Positions 35,073-43,930 of a DNA stretch of 64,000 nt are shown here, piece after piece. Position numbers and translations under genes: made by a program. The notes under the pieces were generated by a model. The model searched no databases. It saw only the letters and a program-made list of their open reading frames with translations, and was not told the DNA's origin. Origin of the DNA: Asticcacaulis sp. AC402. GTDB taxonomy: Bacteria; Pseudomonadota; Alphaproteobacteria; Caulobacterales; Caulobacteraceae. Each line of letters begins with the position of its first letter. Position 1 is the first letter of the stretch. The stretch spans positions 33,814 to 97,813 of the forward strand of contig NZ_AWGC01000026.1 of assembly GCF_000495835.1 (NCBI RefSeq), given 5' to 3'.

Positions 35073-37085
35073 TTACGCCTTCATCGCCGCTTTCGCCGCC
35101 GCAACAACCCCCTCGGCCGTAATGCCGAATTCCTTGAACAGACGATCGGCCGGCGCCGACGCTCCAAAGCCCTTCATGCCGACGAACACGCCGTCATTGC
35201 CGATGAACTTTTCCCAGCCCAGCGACACCGCCGCTTCGACCGCCACGCGAACCGGCGCTGTCCCCAACACCGAGGCCTTGTAAGCCGGGGTCTGGGTATC
35301 GAACAGGTCCCAGCACGGCGTCGATACGACCCGCGTGGCAATGCCGTCGGCTTCCAAAAGCGTCTTCGCCGCGACCGCCACCGACACTTCCGAACCGGAG
35401 GCAAAGATCGACACGACAGCTTCACCTGAGGCCGCACTGACCTCGTAGGCGCCCTTTTGCGCCAGGTTCTCACCCGACGTCCGCACGGCCGGGATCTTCT
35501 GACGCGTCAGGACCAGCATCGACGGACCGCCGGCATTAAGTGCCGCCTTCCAGCATTCGGCTGTCTCGACCATATCGGCTGGACGGAAGACGTGCAGACC
35601 GGGCATGGCGCGGAAGGCGGCCAGGTGTTCGACCGGCTGGTGGGTCGGGCCGTCTTCGCCGACGCCGATGGAGTCGTGCGTCATGACGTGGACGACCTTG
35701 GCACCCATCAAAGCACCGAGGCGAATGGCTGGACGCGAATAGTCGCTGAACACAAAGAAGGTGCCGGCATAGGGAATTACCCCGCCATGCAAGGCCATAC
35801 CGTTCATCGCCGCCGCCATACCGAATTCGCGTACGCCATAATGGACGTAACGGCCGGCATAATCGGTCGTGTCATAGGTGCCCATGCCCTTGACCAGGGT
35901 ATTGACCGACCCGGTCAGGTCGGCCGAACCGCCGATCATCGCCGGGATGGCCGGGACCAGGTGCGACAGGGCCGCGCCCGAACACGAGCGGGTCGCGTCG
36001 GTCGGCCTGGACTCCAGCGACGCCTTGATGTGCGCGTCCAGCCCTGCGAAGGCATTGTCGGGCAGTTCGCCGGACATGGCGGCGATCAACGCTTCATAGT
36101 TCGGATTGGCCTGGCTGGCGGCTTCCCATGCCTTGCGGGTGCGCGTACCCTTGCGGCCGGCCGACAGCCACGCCGCCTTGATGTCGTCGGGCACGGTAAA
36201 CGGCGCGTGCGCCCAGCCCATGGCCTCGCGCGCCGCCCTGATCTGGTCGTCGAACAGGTTGTAGCCGTGGCCGTGCTTGTCGCCTTCCAGCGCGCCGGCG
36301 CCCTTCGACACCTTGGTTTTGCAGGCGATCATCACCGGCTTGTCCTGGCGGGTCGCCCAGCGCATGACGGCGGCCAGCCTGGCGTGGTCATGGCCGTCGA
36401 CGGCCTTGACAGCCCAGCCCGCCGCAGCAAAGCGCTTGAGCTGGTCGCCCGTCTCGGCCAGGGAGGCCCAGCCGTCGATGGTGACATTGTTATCGTCAAA
36501 CAGAACGATCAGATTTTTAAGATTAAACCGTCCGGCCATCGAGATGGCCTCGTGCGACACGCCTTCCATCAGGCAGCCGTCACCGGCGATAACCCAGGTC
36601 TTGTGGTTGACCAGATCGTCGCCGAAACGGGCATTGAGGTGGCGCTCGGCCATGGCCATGCCGATGGCGGTGGCCAGGCCCTGGCCCAGCGGGCCGGTGG
36701 TGCATTCGACGCCGGCGGTGTGGCCATATTCCGGATGGCCCGGCGTCGAGGCGCCCCACTGGCGGAAGTTTTTGATGTCGTCCATCGACACCGAGTCGTA
36801 ACCGGTCAGGTGCAGCAAGGCATAGAGCAGCATGGAGCCGTGACCGGCCGACAGCACGAAACGGTCGCGGTCGGCCCAGTCGGGTGTCTTCGGATCGTAG
36901 CGCAGGAATTTCGTCCACAGGACCGTGGCGACATCGGCCATACCCATTGGCATGCCCTGGTGGCCCGACTTGGCGCGGTGGACCGCTTCCATGGACAGGA
37001 CCCGAATGGCATCAGCCATCAGAACGCTGAGCGGTTTGTCCGCGGTGGCGGCGGCGATGTCGCCAGAATCTGGACTTGTGGTCAT
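35073..37085 (-). CDS. tkt: Transketolase
   Basis: Transketolase transfers two-carbon units between sugar phosphates in the pentose phosphate and related pathways, with thiamine diphosphate. The 670-residue protein shows AVHRAKSGHQGMPMGMADV, the TPP motif start VIAGDGCLMEG with the NN pair in FDDNNVTIDG, the central DSIGVGEDGPTHQPVEHL, and FASGSEVSVAV near the C-terminal domain. ATG 37085 is taken because the family start (SVLMADAIRVLSMEAV) follows directly; the frame is open to 37406 without support. It is divergent from DUF4164-zapA, an arrangement I believe is shared by other Caulobacterales. Confidence 0.95.
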   Translation of the reverse strand: MTTSPDSGDIAAATADKPLSVLMADAIRVLSMEAVHRAKSGHQGMPMGMADVATVLWTKFLRYDPKTPDWADRDRFVLSAGHGSMLLYALLHLTGYDSVSMDDIKNFRQWGASTPGHPEYGHTAGVECTTGPLGQGLATAIGMAMAERHLNARFGDDLVNHKTWVIAGDGCLMEGVSHEAISMAGRFNLKNLIVLFDDNNVTIDGWASLAETGDQLKRFAAAGWAVKAVDGHDHARLAAVMRWATRQDKPVMIACKTKVSKGAGALEGDKHGHGYNLFDDQIRAAREAMGWAHAPFTVPDDIKAAWLSAGRKGTRTRKAWEAASQANPNYEALIAAMSGELPDNAFAGLDAHIKASLESRPTDATRSCSGAALSHLVPAIPAMIGGSADLTGSVNTLVKGMGTYDTTDYAGRYVHYGVREFGMAAAMNGMALHGGVIPYAGTFFVFSDYSRPAIRLGALMGAKVVHVMTHDSIGVGEDGPTHQPVEHLAAFRAMPGLHVFRPADMVETAECWKAALNAGGPSMLVLTRQKIPAVRTSGENLAQKGAYEVSAASGEAVVSIFASGSEVSVAVAAKTLLEADGIATRVVSTPCWDLFDTQTPAYKASVLGTAPVRVAVEAAVSLGWEKFIGNDGVFVGMKGFGASAPADRLFKEFGITAEGVVAAAKAAMKA

Positions 37086-37221
37086 GGCCGAGTCTCTATT
37101 AAACTTGCGATGTGACGGCGAGTCACGGAACTTGGCGGGCGCTTTAGCGGAAATGCCGCTGCAAGTGTAGGTTTTTATGCGGTCCTGAGTAAAAAACGGG
37201 CCGCCGGTGAGGAGATCGGGC

Positions 37222-37551
37222 ATGGAATCGTCGCTGACGCCAAACCAGTTGGGCGGGCAGATGGGAAGCAGCCTGAGCGTGGCCGTGGACCGGCTGGACC
37301 GCGTGCTGGAAGCGCTTGAATCGCGTGTGCGCGCCCTGCAGAACGGTGAGCCCCTGCCGCCGCCACTTATGGGCGGTGACGAGGGGGCTGCGGCGGGCGA
37401 AAGCAACGAAGAGGTTCAGCGTTTGTTGACCGAGCTTGAAGAGGCGAGGGGCCGCGAAGCCGCCCTGGCCAAGGCGGCCGAAACGGCGTTTCAGGCGCTC
37501 GGCATGGCGGCGGCCAATATCCGCATCCTCCTGCGCGACGAGGCAGCCTGA
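37222..37551 (+). CDS. DUF4164-type coiled-coil protein upstream of zapA
   Basis: The 109-residue protein has two coiled-coil stretches: SVAVDRLDRVLEALESRVRAL (only a guide, slightly over one turn set) and EEVQRLLTELEEARGREAALA, with a Gly/Pro linker between. Small coiled-coil proteins annotated DUF4164 sit next to zapA in many alphaproteobacteria. GGAG precedes ATG 37222. The stop overlaps the zapA start (ATGA), so the two are translationally coupled. A role with ZapA at the division ring is a reasonable inference. Confidence 0.65.
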   Translation: MESSLTPNQLGGQMGSSLSVAVDRLDRVLEALESRVRALQNGEPLPPPLMGGDEGAAAGESNEEVQRLLTELEEARGREAALAKAAETAFQALGMAAANIRILLRDEAA

Positions 37552-37877
37552 TGGGCGAGGTCACGGTCCGCGTCAACAACAAGCCCTATACGGTCGGTTG
37601 CGCCGACGGCCAGGAAGGCCGCGTTCAGGAACTGGCGCGGACGTTTGACGAACATGTCGAGATGGTGGTGTCGGATGTCGGCACGATTGGCGAGGTGCGG
37701 CTGTTCCTGATGGCGGCCTTGCTGATGATCGACGAGATGCAGGATCTGCGGGCCCAGCTCGAAGAGGCCAATTCGTTGAATTCGCGCATGAATGCCGGCG
37801 CCCACGAGATGGAACGCAAGGCGGCGTTCGCCATCGCCGACGCGGCCTCAAGGCTGGAACGCCTGCTGGGGGTATAG
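37551..37877 (+). CDS. zapA: Cell division protein ZapA
   Basis: ZapA binds FtsZ filaments and cross-links them in the Z ring. The 108-residue protein has the usual N-terminal beta/alpha part, VTVRVNNKPYTVGCADGQE followed by RVQELARTFDEHV, then the hydrophobic helix LFLMAALLMIDEMQDL. A long coiled coil (RAQLEEANSLNSRMNAG and onward) ends in DAASRLERLLGV. It overlaps the upstream coiled-coil gene by four bases. In many proteobacteria the 6S RNA gene follows zapA; see the entry for 38080-38235. Confidence 0.9.
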   Translation: MGEVTVRVNNKPYTVGCADGQEGRVQELARTFDEHVEMVVSDVGTIGEVRLFLMAALLMIDEMQDLRAQLEEANSLNSRMNAGAHEMERKAAFAIADAASRLERLLGV

Positions 37878-37987
37878 ACCTCTTATACCTATCAACGAAA
37901 AGCTTGATACATTGACAGTAGGTAGCTCCCCCCACCCGCCATGGCGCCTTGCCAACCCGCGGTGTGTCAAGAATTACGCGGGTTGGA

Positions 37988-38026
37988 ATCCGACCTCCCC
38001 GCGCGCTTCGCGCGGGGAGGTCGGAT
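37988..38026. repeat. Perfect 18-bp stem hairpin downstream of zapA
   Basis: Bases 37988-38005 and 38009-38026 are perfect inverted repeats around CTT. The stem is very GC-rich (CCTCCCCGCGCG core). No T-run follows on either strand. The preceding part (37887-37977) looks like broken family B sequence in reverse (GTTGGAA, TTGCCAACCCGC). The hairpin head resembles the CTCCCC/GGGGAG heads of families D and E. Confidence 0.7.
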
Positions 38027-38079
38027 GAGCGCAGCCGGGAAATATTTCGGCAAGCGCAATACGAGCGAGCCAGGCCGAA

Positions 38080-38235
38080 AGCCGCCAGTCAGTGAGGTGC
38101 GGTGATGGGGCGACTTTTTCCCACTCGCTGTGTACGGGGACAGGACAAGCCGGCGTCAAACACCGATCGCTTGGTGGTTCGGCAAGGCTTGCTCACCGGA
38201 CCCTTTCCTTTGGGTCTGCGGTCGACTATCTGGGG
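38080..38235. ncRNA. Possible structured RNA downstream of zapA
   Basis: No good frame fills this stretch. It can fold: GCCG with CGGC and CACC with GGTG (38149-38186) form a stem loop, flanked by AAGCC / GGCTT pairing. In many proteobacteria the 6S RNA gene lies right after zapA, so this is the place to look for it. The sequence itself does not convince me, and strand is open. Confidence 0.2.
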
Positions 38236-38238
38236 ATC

Positions 38239-38676
38239 ATGATCGATGAGCTCTATTCCCGCGAAATTCTGCGCCGTACCACCCAGCTTCAGCATGTCGG
38301 CCGCCTGGCGCATCCGCAAGGCGCGGCCGACCGCACGGCGAAACTGTGCGGCTCGACCATCCATGTCGAAGTGATCATGAGCGCAGATACCGTCAGTGAC
38401 TTCGCCCAGGAGGTCCAGGCCTGCGCGCTGGGCCAGGCGGCAGCGGCGATTTTGAGCCGTAGTGTCATCGGTGCCACAAAGGACGAAATCGTCGCGGCGC
38501 GCGACGCCTTGCGCCGGCTGTTGAAGGGGGATGATACGACCTTCCCGAAACGCTTCGAAGACATGCAAATTCTGACTGGCGTGAAAGATTTTCCCGCCCG
38601 TCATGCCTCGACTCTTCTGGCCCTCGAAGCGACCGTCGACGCCATCTCCGACGCCATCTCCCACGGCCGGAGTTAA
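38239..38676 (+). CDS. Iron-sulfur cluster scaffold-like protein (IscU/NifU-N family)
   Basis: The 145-residue protein matches the short scaffold proteins of COG0822 seen in alphaproteobacteria. Two Cys in family positions are visible, LCGSTIHVEV and QACALGQAAAAIL; the first is the Cys-Gly-Ser site. The third Cys of classical IscU is not seen, as is usual in this subgroup. Such proteins may bind iron or a transient Fe-S cluster in the cytoplasm. ATG 38239 has only a close GGGGA, so the start is not certain. It is followed by yidD on the same strand. Confidence 0.7.
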   Translation: MIDELYSREILRRTTQLQHVGRLAHPQGAADRTAKLCGSTIHVEVIMSADTVSDFAQEVQACALGQAAAAILSRSVIGATKDEIVAARDALRRLLKGDDTTFPKRFEDMQILTGVKDFPARHASTLLALEATVDAISDAISHGRS

Positions 38677-38849
38677 TACCGCACTGCCGTTGCAAACCTG
38701 CCATATTTTCTGCAGTGCAGCATGATCCCCTCGTTTCAGGGGTTGCTTTCCCCGTTAAAATAGGTTGGTATAGCGTCAGGGGCGGGGAGAGTGCGCGTAA
38801 GTGCCGTTTATTGCGGCATGATTTGATGTAAACCAGGCTCTGTTCCCGC

Positions 38850-39086
38850 ATGTCCGGTCTTTATGAGCGTTCGGTGCGATCCGCCTTGCGGGCGTATAAA
38901 CTGACCGTGTCGCCCTATATCGGGCAGGGCTGCCGGTTTCGGCCAACCTGTTCCGAATACATGGCGGATGCCCTGATTATTCACGGGCCCCTGGCGGGTG
39001 CGTGGATGGGAGTACGCCGAATTTGCCGCTGCCGCCCAGGCGGAGGGCACGGGTTCGACCCGGTGCCACTCAAAGGTAACGGCTGA
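38850..39086 (+). CDS. yidD: Membrane protein insertion efficiency factor YidD
   Basis: YidD is a small protein at the inner face of the membrane that helps YidC insert proteins. The 78-residue sequence has the full family pattern: YKLTVSPYIGQGCRFRPTCSEYMADALIIHG (its conserved three Cys are in GQGCRFRPTCSEY and the later RICRCRPGGGHGFDPVP). It lies between the Fe-S scaffold gene and thrS, all on the plus strand. The usual partners rnpA, rpmH and yidC are not here. Confidence 0.92.
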   Translation: MSGLYERSVRSALRAYKLTVSPYIGQGCRFRPTCSEYMADALIIHGPLAGAWMGVRRICRCRPGGGHGFDPVPLKGNG

Positions 39087-39205
39087 TGGTCTTGGAGTGC
39101 CGGTTCGAGGTGGCTTTATTAAGACCATATCGAATCCTTATAAAAATTATTGCGCGATGAAGCCCGCCGTAAGGGCTACAGGTCGCCAGCTAAGAAGTGA
39201 CTGAG

Positions 39206-41140
39206 ATGACGATAGACTTTACGTTCCCCGACGGTGCCCTTCGCTCCTTCGAGGCGGGAACAACCGGCAGACAGATTGCCGAAAACCTGTCGAAGTCTCT
39301 GGCCAAGAAGGCAGTACTGATCAAACTGGACGGGGTTCTGCTGGACCTCGACAGGCCACTCGAGAACGGGGGGAGGCTGGACATCTTGACGCGCGAAGCT
39401 CCTGAAGTTCTTGATGTCATCCGTCACGACACGGCCCATATCCTGGCCGAGGCCGTGCAGGAACTGTTTCCCGGCACCCAGGTGACGATCGGTCCCGCCA
39501 TCGACGATGGCTTCTATTACGACTTCGCCCGCGACGAGCCGTTCTCGACTGACGATTTCCCGAAGATCGAAGCCAGGATGCGTGAGATCGTCGACCGTGA
39601 CGAGAAGATCCGCCGCGAGGTCTGGGATCGCAACGACGCCATCGCCCACTTTGAATCCATCGGCGAAAAATACAAGGCCGAGATTATCCGCGACCTCCCC
39701 GCGTCCGAGGACATCAGCGTCTATTTCCACGGCGACACCTGGAAGGACCTGTGCCTGGGGCCGCACCTGCCGTCCAGCAAGTTTATTGGCAAGGCCTTCA
39801 AGCTGACCAAACTGGCCGGCGCCTACTGGCGCGGCGACCACAACAATGCCCAGCTCCAGCGCATCTATGGCACGGCCTGGTCGTCGGAAGCCGACCTGGA
39901 AGCCTATATCCAGCGTATCGAAGAAGCCGAAAAGCGCGACCATCGCAAGATCGGCCGCGCCATGGACCTGTTTCACATGCAGGAAGAGGGCCGCGGCATG
40001 GTCTTCTGGCACCCCAAGGGCTGGGTGCTGTGGCGCGTTCTGGAAGCCTATATGCGCCGCCGTCTCGACGCTTCGGGCTATGTCGAGGTCAAGACGCCCC
40101 AGGTCCTGGACAGGTCCTTCTGGGAGCAGTCGGGCCACTGGGAAAAATACCGCCCTAACATGTTCGTCTGCGAAACCGTCGAGAGCGAAACGCTTTCGTT
40201 AAAGCCGATGAACTGCCCGGGTCACGTCCAGATTTTCAAAGTCGGACTGCGCTCCTACCGGGAACTGCCGATCCGCATGGCCGAGTTCGGCGCCTGTCAC
40301 CGCTATGAGCCGTCGGGTTCGCTGCACGGCCTGATGCGCGTGCGCGGCTTTACCCAGGACGACGCCCACATCTTCTGCCGCGAAGACCAGATCGTCGAGG
40401 AGACGGCGAAGTTCGTCCGCCTGACCAAGCTGATCCACAATGATCTCGGCATGGAAACGGCCTATATCAACCTGGCCACACGACCGGAAATCCGCGCCGG
40501 TTCGGACGAATTCTGGGATCGCGCCGAAGGCATGCTGGCCGAGGCCGCCAAGCAAGCGGGTGTCGAACCGGTGATCGCCGAGGGTGACGGCGCCTTCTAC
40601 GCCCCCAAGCTCGACTTCATCGTCAAGGACGCCATCGGCCGCGAATGGACCTGCGGCACCTTGCAACTCGACTATGTCCTGCCGGAACGCCTCGACGCCG
40701 AATATGTCGCCGAAGACGGCTCGCGCCAGCGCCCGGTCATGCTCCACCGCGCCATCCTGGGCTCGTTCGAGCGCTTTATCGGCATTATGATCGAAAACTA
40801 TGCCGGCCGCTTCCCGCTTTGGCTGGCGCCGGTCCAGATCGTGGTCGCACCGATCACATCGGACGCCAACCCCTATGCCGAAAAGGTTGCCGAGGCGCTT
40901 CGGGCGGCCGGCCTGCGCGTCGATTCCGACCTGCGCAACGAAAAGATCAACTACAAGGTCCGCGAACACTCCCTGGCCAAGGTGCCGGTGATCGCCGTGG
41001 TCGGCCGCAAGGAGGCCGAAACCGGCGAGGTCGCCCTGCGCTTCCTGGGCTCGGACGGCCAGACCATCCTGTCGCTGGCCGATGCCTGCCAGCGGTTGAA
41101 AACAGATGCCACCCCACCCGATTTGAGGGAGGTTGGTTAA
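39206..41140 (+). CDS. thrS: Threonyl-tRNA synthetase
   Basis: ThrRS charges tRNA-Thr and edits mis-charged Ser-tRNA. The 644-residue protein has an N-terminal TGS domain ([18 protein letters not shown]), an editing domain with the HxxxH site [14 protein letters not shown], and the class II core. Motif 2 reads [21 protein letters not shown], preceded by the zinc Cys in [12 protein letters not shown]. Motif 3 is in [17 protein letters not shown], and the anticodon domain begins at [11 protein letters not shown] 39206 and GTG 39197 are both possible starts. A glycosyltransferase gene follows after two bases. Confidence 0.97.
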   Translation: MTIDFTFPDGALRSFEAGTTGRQIAENLSKSLAKKAVLIKLDGVLLDLDRPLENGGRLDILTREAPEVLDVIRHDTAHILAEAVQELFPGTQVTIGPAIDDGFYYDFARDEPFSTDDFPKIEARMREIVDRDEKIRREVWDRNDAIAHFESIGEKYKAEIIRDLPASEDISVYFHGDTWKDLCLGPHLPSSKFIGKAFKLTKLAGAYWRGDHNNAQLQRIYGTAWSSEADLEAYIQRIEEAEKRDHRKIGRAMDLFHMQEEGRGMVFWHPKGWVLWRVLEAYMRRRLDASGYVEVKTPQVLDRSFWEQSGHWEKYRPNMFVCETVESETLSLKPMNCPGHVQIFKVGLRSYRELPIRMAEFGACHRYEPSGSLHGLMRVRGFTQDDAHIFCREDQIVEETAKFVRLTKLIHNDLGMETAYINLATRPEIRAGSDEFWDRAEGMLAEAAKQAGVEPVIAEGDGAFYAPKLDFIVKDAIGREWTCGTLQLDYVLPERLDAEYVAEDGSRQRPVMLHRAILGSFERFIGIMIENYAGRFPLWLAPVQIVVAPITSDANPYAEKVAEALRAAGLRVDSDLRNEKINYKVREHSLAKVPVIAVVGRKEAETGEVALRFLGSDGQTILSLADACQRLKTDATPPDLREVG

Positions 41141-41142
41141 CT

Positions 41143-42150
41143 ATGAATCATAATCTGCCGCCGTCGATTGTGGAGATGTTGAAGGAGCGCAAGCTGGCCA
41201 CCAGCGAGGCGCACTACTTCGTCCTTCCGCATCTCGACATGTCTCCCTACGATGAGACGGTCGACGGCGTCAGCGTGATCATGATCGTCTACCACACCGG
41301 CAAGGTTTTGTTCGAAGCCATCGAAAAAGTGCTGGACGAGCAGCAGGTCCGCCAGTTCATCATTATCGACAATGGCTCGTCGGAAAAGGCAGCGCAGAAG
41401 CTGCGCGACCTGAACGACGAATACGATCACATCCTGCTGGTCCAGGGCCACGGCAATATCGGTTTCGCCAAGGCGGCCAATCTCGGTGCCCACCTGGCCA
41501 ATCAGCCGTGGCTGGTCTTTCTTAACCCGGATGCCTTGCTGCAGCAGGGCTGCATCAAGCGTCTGGTCGAGTCGGCGCGTGGCCAGCCGTCGCCGTGCAT
41601 TGTCGGTTCGCGCCTGCTGAACCCGGATGGTTCGGAACAACGCGGCGCCCGTCGCGGCGAGGTCACCCCGGTGACCACCCTCCTGGCCCTGACCCGGCTG
41701 TCGAAGCTCGTGCCGGACCTTCAGAAGTTCGAGATCCACTACGAAGACAACGAACTGCCTGACGCGCCGCTGCCGGTGCCGACGATTTCGGGCGCCTGTT
41801 TTGCGGTGTCCAAGCGCGACTTTGCCCGGCTAAAGGGCTTCGACTCGCACTTCTTCCTGCATGTCGAGGATGTCGACCTGTGCTGGCGGGCGCGCGAAGC
41901 GGGCGGCCTGGTGCTGTTCCACCCCAAGGCCGAGGTCATGCACATCGGCCATACCTCGCGGGTCGAGCCCCTGCACGTCGAGTGGAACAAGGGCATGGGG
42001 CTGTGCTACTATTTCCACAAGCGCGCCAAGGGGTTCTGGCGCAAGACCTATGTGACCCTGCTCACGCCGGTGATCCTGGCGGTGTCGGTGGCCCGCGCCG
42101 TGGTCCGGCCGCGGCTCAGGAACGACGAGGACGAGATCGCCGCCGGGTAG
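41143..42150 (+). CDS. Glycosyltransferase family 2, rhamnosyltransferase-like
   Basis: The 335-residue protein is a GT2 enzyme that would add a sugar to an envelope glycan or lipid. The GT-A fold is seen in VSVIMIVYHTG, FIIIDNGSSEKAA, NIGFAKAANLGAHLA and the metal-binding WLVFLNPDALL. SGACFAVSKRDFARLKGFD and FFLHVEDVDLCWRAREAGG are typical of WbbL-like rhamnosyltransferases. A C-terminal amphipathic or membrane segment (VTLLTPVILAVSVARAVV) probably holds it to the membrane. GGGAGG lies before ATG 41143, and the gene starts two bases after the thrS stop, so they share a transcript. Confidence 0.87.
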   Translation: MNHNLPPSIVEMLKERKLATSEAHYFVLPHLDMSPYDETVDGVSVIMIVYHTGKVLFEAIEKVLDEQQVRQFIIIDNGSSEKAAQKLRDLNDEYDHILLVQGHGNIGFAKAANLGAHLANQPWLVFLNPDALLQQGCIKRLVESARGQPSPCIVGSRLLNPDGSEQRGARRGEVTPVTTLLALTRLSKLVPDLQKFEIHYEDNELPDAPLPVPTISGACFAVSKRDFARLKGFDSHFFLHVEDVDLCWRAREAGGLVLFHPKAEVMHIGHTSRVEPLHVEWNKGMGLCYYFHKRAKGFWRKTYVTLLTPVILAVSVARAVVRPRLRNDEDEIAAG

Positions 42151-42380
42151 CGTGTATCAGGCGACGCGCGGGCGCCAGCGCCTTGTCTTTTGTCGAGCGC
42201 CTGCCAGCTTTTGTGTTTGCGACTTTCGACGACGTCAGACCCTTTGCGTACATTACTTGGCTGAACGGAGTGCGGTCGCTATTTCTGCAATTGGTGTGGC
42301 GTCACCATTATGCCGGCTCGAGGACTCGAGAGCCTCTTGTACTGCCAGGATTGGAATCTGCAGATAATGGAGAAGGGCTT
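42151..42380. other. Edge of an AT-rich island, no clear gene
   Basis: GC content falls across this stretch. A frame continuous with the next small gene reads LSFVERLPAFVFATFDDVRPF and WLNGVRSLFLQLVWRHHYAG, which looks more protein-like than chance, but it has no start signal. It may be the remnant of a coding sequence broken by the events that made the island. Confidence 0.3.
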
Positions 42381-42611
42381 GTGAAGAAATTCGATTGGAA
42401 TATAAGTTACCTTCGGCGATTGACATTAGCTGCGGCACTTTTAATAGGCGTTGGATTAGTATACAAAATTTGTAACGATGGCGCAATGTCACTACTTTCA
42501 CATGATTTCAGAAAACCTTTGTTATCTGTTTTTGTTGGTGGATTTATTACCGTCGTAGTAGTTTATACTTATAATCTCATTTCCCAGTTCTTTAAAAGCC
42601 CTGATCCATAG
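42381..42611 (+). CDS. Small two-helix membrane protein in an AT-rich island
   Basis: GTG 42381 follows AGAAGGG and opens a 76-residue frame. The protein has a basic N-terminus (MKKFDWNISYLRRL), a first helix AAALLIGVGLVYKI, a middle stretch SLLSHDFRKPLL, and a second helix SVFVGGFITVVVVYTYNLI. I do not recognise it. Codon use is AT-rich, unlike the surrounding genes, which points to recent acquisition together with the next gene. Confidence 0.5.
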   Translation: MKKFDWNISYLRRLTLAAALLIGVGLVYKICNDGAMSLLSHDFRKPLLSVFVGGFITVVVVYTYNLISQFFKSPDP

Positions 42612-42671
42612 TTTGTCGAGCGCATTCAGAACATCTGAAGTGGAAAGTACAGAAAACACTGATACTGTGAG

Positions 42672-42743
42672 AATACAGTGACATGATATCATTTGCAAAA
42701 AATATCTGCTATCGCACTATTGTCAGTAGGTTTGTGAAGGAGG
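42672..42743 (+). repeat. Direct repeat flanking the HEAT-like gene, left copy
   Basis: This 72-base stretch (GTGACATGATATCATTTGCA ... GTTTGTGAAGGAGG) matches 43474-43545 at about four positions in five. In one frame both copies encode the same peptide pattern: DM(I/T)SFA...TIV(S/N)RF(V/A)KE. The left copy then runs to a stop within 20 codons. Confidence 0.7.
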
Positions 42744-42788
42744 CGGCAGGGAACTTGATAAGGTCAACCGAGCTCTAAAGGATGTTCA

Positions 42789-43436
42789 ATGAGTAATGAG
42801 GACGCTATCCGAATTGTGCAGATTTATGCCGAGGGACATGCTGAAGGCCTATCGGTAGAAGAAGAAATACGACTGGGTAACGATTTGTTCAACAATCTAA
42901 AAAGCATCGAAGACATAGTTCCTATGCTTGTATCAGGTTTTGAGACGGCTGAGTGGCGGGCTTGCTATATCGTTTCAGAATCTGATGAAATTGCCTGTCA
43001 CGTGTTCCCATATATAATTCCACTTATACGTTCCAAGCGCCCTAGCATTCGCAATATAGCTTGTGAGTGCTATCGCTGGTGCGCAAACTCTGGTGTGCAT
43101 GTTGCCGAGGTCATCAAATGCCTTGAAGATCCAGAGAGATCTGTGCGTCTTCGTGCTGTGATAGCGTTGAGCGGTATCCATGTACAGTTAATTCAAGACG
43201 CGATCGTTAGTTTGAGAATTGAGGGAAAGGTAGAGCTTGCTCACACAGTAGAGATAATCGTTGTTGGCGATCTTCCGTTCCGTGAGCTCAACTTCGAAAC
43301 CGTCAAGTTAGAAAGCAGGTTGAAAAAGCTCTGCTACTATGTCTTGGCGGTACGTGCAGGAGTGAGTGACGGCGAACTTATTCAATTCGTAAAAACACTG
43401 GATGAGCCTGATCTACTATTTTTCCACCGACGATGA
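42789..43436 (+). CDS. HEAT-repeat-like helical protein in an AT-rich island
   Basis: The 215-residue protein has no signal or membrane helix and is predicted all-helical. Repeated helix pairs such as HVFPYIIPLIRSKRPSIRNI, CYRWCANSGVHVAEVIKCL and EDPERSVRLRAVIALSGI have the HEAT/armadillo pattern (Pro or Asp before helix A, Arg and Ala in helix B). These form protein-binding solenoids. Eight Cys residues is many for its size. AAAGGA precedes ATG 42789. The gene is AT-rich, lies between two direct repeats and follows a small membrane protein gene. This setting is typical of accessory or immunity genes, but no toxin partner is seen, so the role is unknown. Confidence 0.65.
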   Translation: MSNEDAIRIVQIYAEGHAEGLSVEEEIRLGNDLFNNLKSIEDIVPMLVSGFETAEWRACYIVSESDEIACHVFPYIIPLIRSKRPSIRNIACECYRWCANSGVHVAEVIKCLEDPERSVRLRAVIALSGIHVQLIQDAIVSLRIEGKVELAHTVEIIVVGDLPFRELNFETVKLESRLKKLCYYVLAVRAGVSDGELIQFVKTLDEPDLLFFHRR

Positions 43437-43473
43437 CGCGAAGATGCAAGATAAAAGGGCGTCTACCCGGAAA

Positions 43474-43545
43474 AATACGGTGACATGACATCATTTGCAT
43501 GAGTTGCGTGCTCTTTCACTATCGTCAACAGGTTTGCGAAGGAGG
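43474..43545 (+). repeat. Direct repeat flanking the HEAT-like gene, right copy
   Basis: The right copy (GTGACATGACATCATTTGCA ... GTTTGCGAAGGAGG) lies 802 bases from the left one. Here the shared reading frame is broken by TGA at 43500-43502. It then runs without a stop into the methyltransferase remnant. Confidence 0.7.
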
Positions 43546-43835
43546 AACCGGTCATAGTCGACCTGCAATGGGCCGACATGGTCAATCCGGGCGGCGTTGT
43601 CTGTATGCATGACCACCGCCTGGACAAGTTCCCCGGCGTCGTCTGGTCCGCAACGCATTTCCTGAAAAAGAACCCGAACTTTACGGTTCAGGAAAAAGTC
43701 GACTCGTTGATCGTGCTGAAAAAGAACGCCGCAAGCGCCGGCCGGGGCGTGACAGGCGGTGACCTGATGGGCGCCCGGATCGCTCAGGCTCTCAACAAGC
43801 TCGAACGCAGCCTGAAGAAGCGTTTCAAGTTCTAG
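43503..43835 (+). pseudogene. 5'-truncated SAM-dependent methyltransferase
   Basis: The frame encodes only about 110 residues and matches the C-terminal part of a class I methyltransferase: VIVDLQWADMVNPGGVVCMHDH is the last-strand region, and LKKNPNFTVQEKVDSLIVLKKN the end of the fold. A basic tail (RSLKKRFKF) follows. The SAM-binding GxGxG part is missing, and a stop codon lies just upstream, so the gene is a remnant. It abuts the right direct repeat and is GC-rich like the host genes, unlike the island. Its TAG stop is supplied by a family A repeat. Confidence 0.7.
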
Positions 43836-43925
43836 AACGCAATCCGATAAAGTGTGACGCCACGGCACGGGCGTTCCCGTTTTCGGATAAATTGCGCGAT
43901 AAAACAAAAAACGAGAGCGGGATGC
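43833..43925 (+). repeat. Dispersed repeat family A copy, right end shortened
   Basis: TAGAACGCAATCCGATAAAG, CACGGGCGTTCCCGTTTTCG and AAATTGCGCGATAAAACAAA follow the family pattern up to GAGCGGGATG. The hairpin part is missing. The first TAG ends the methyltransferase remnant. Confidence 0.75.
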
Positions 43926-43930
43926 CGCGT

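Noticed and set aside
35457..37115. A 552-codon plus-strand frame opposite tkt
   Set aside because: It is antisense to a complete transketolase. The composition (Gly, Arg, His, Val) is that of a mirror frame.
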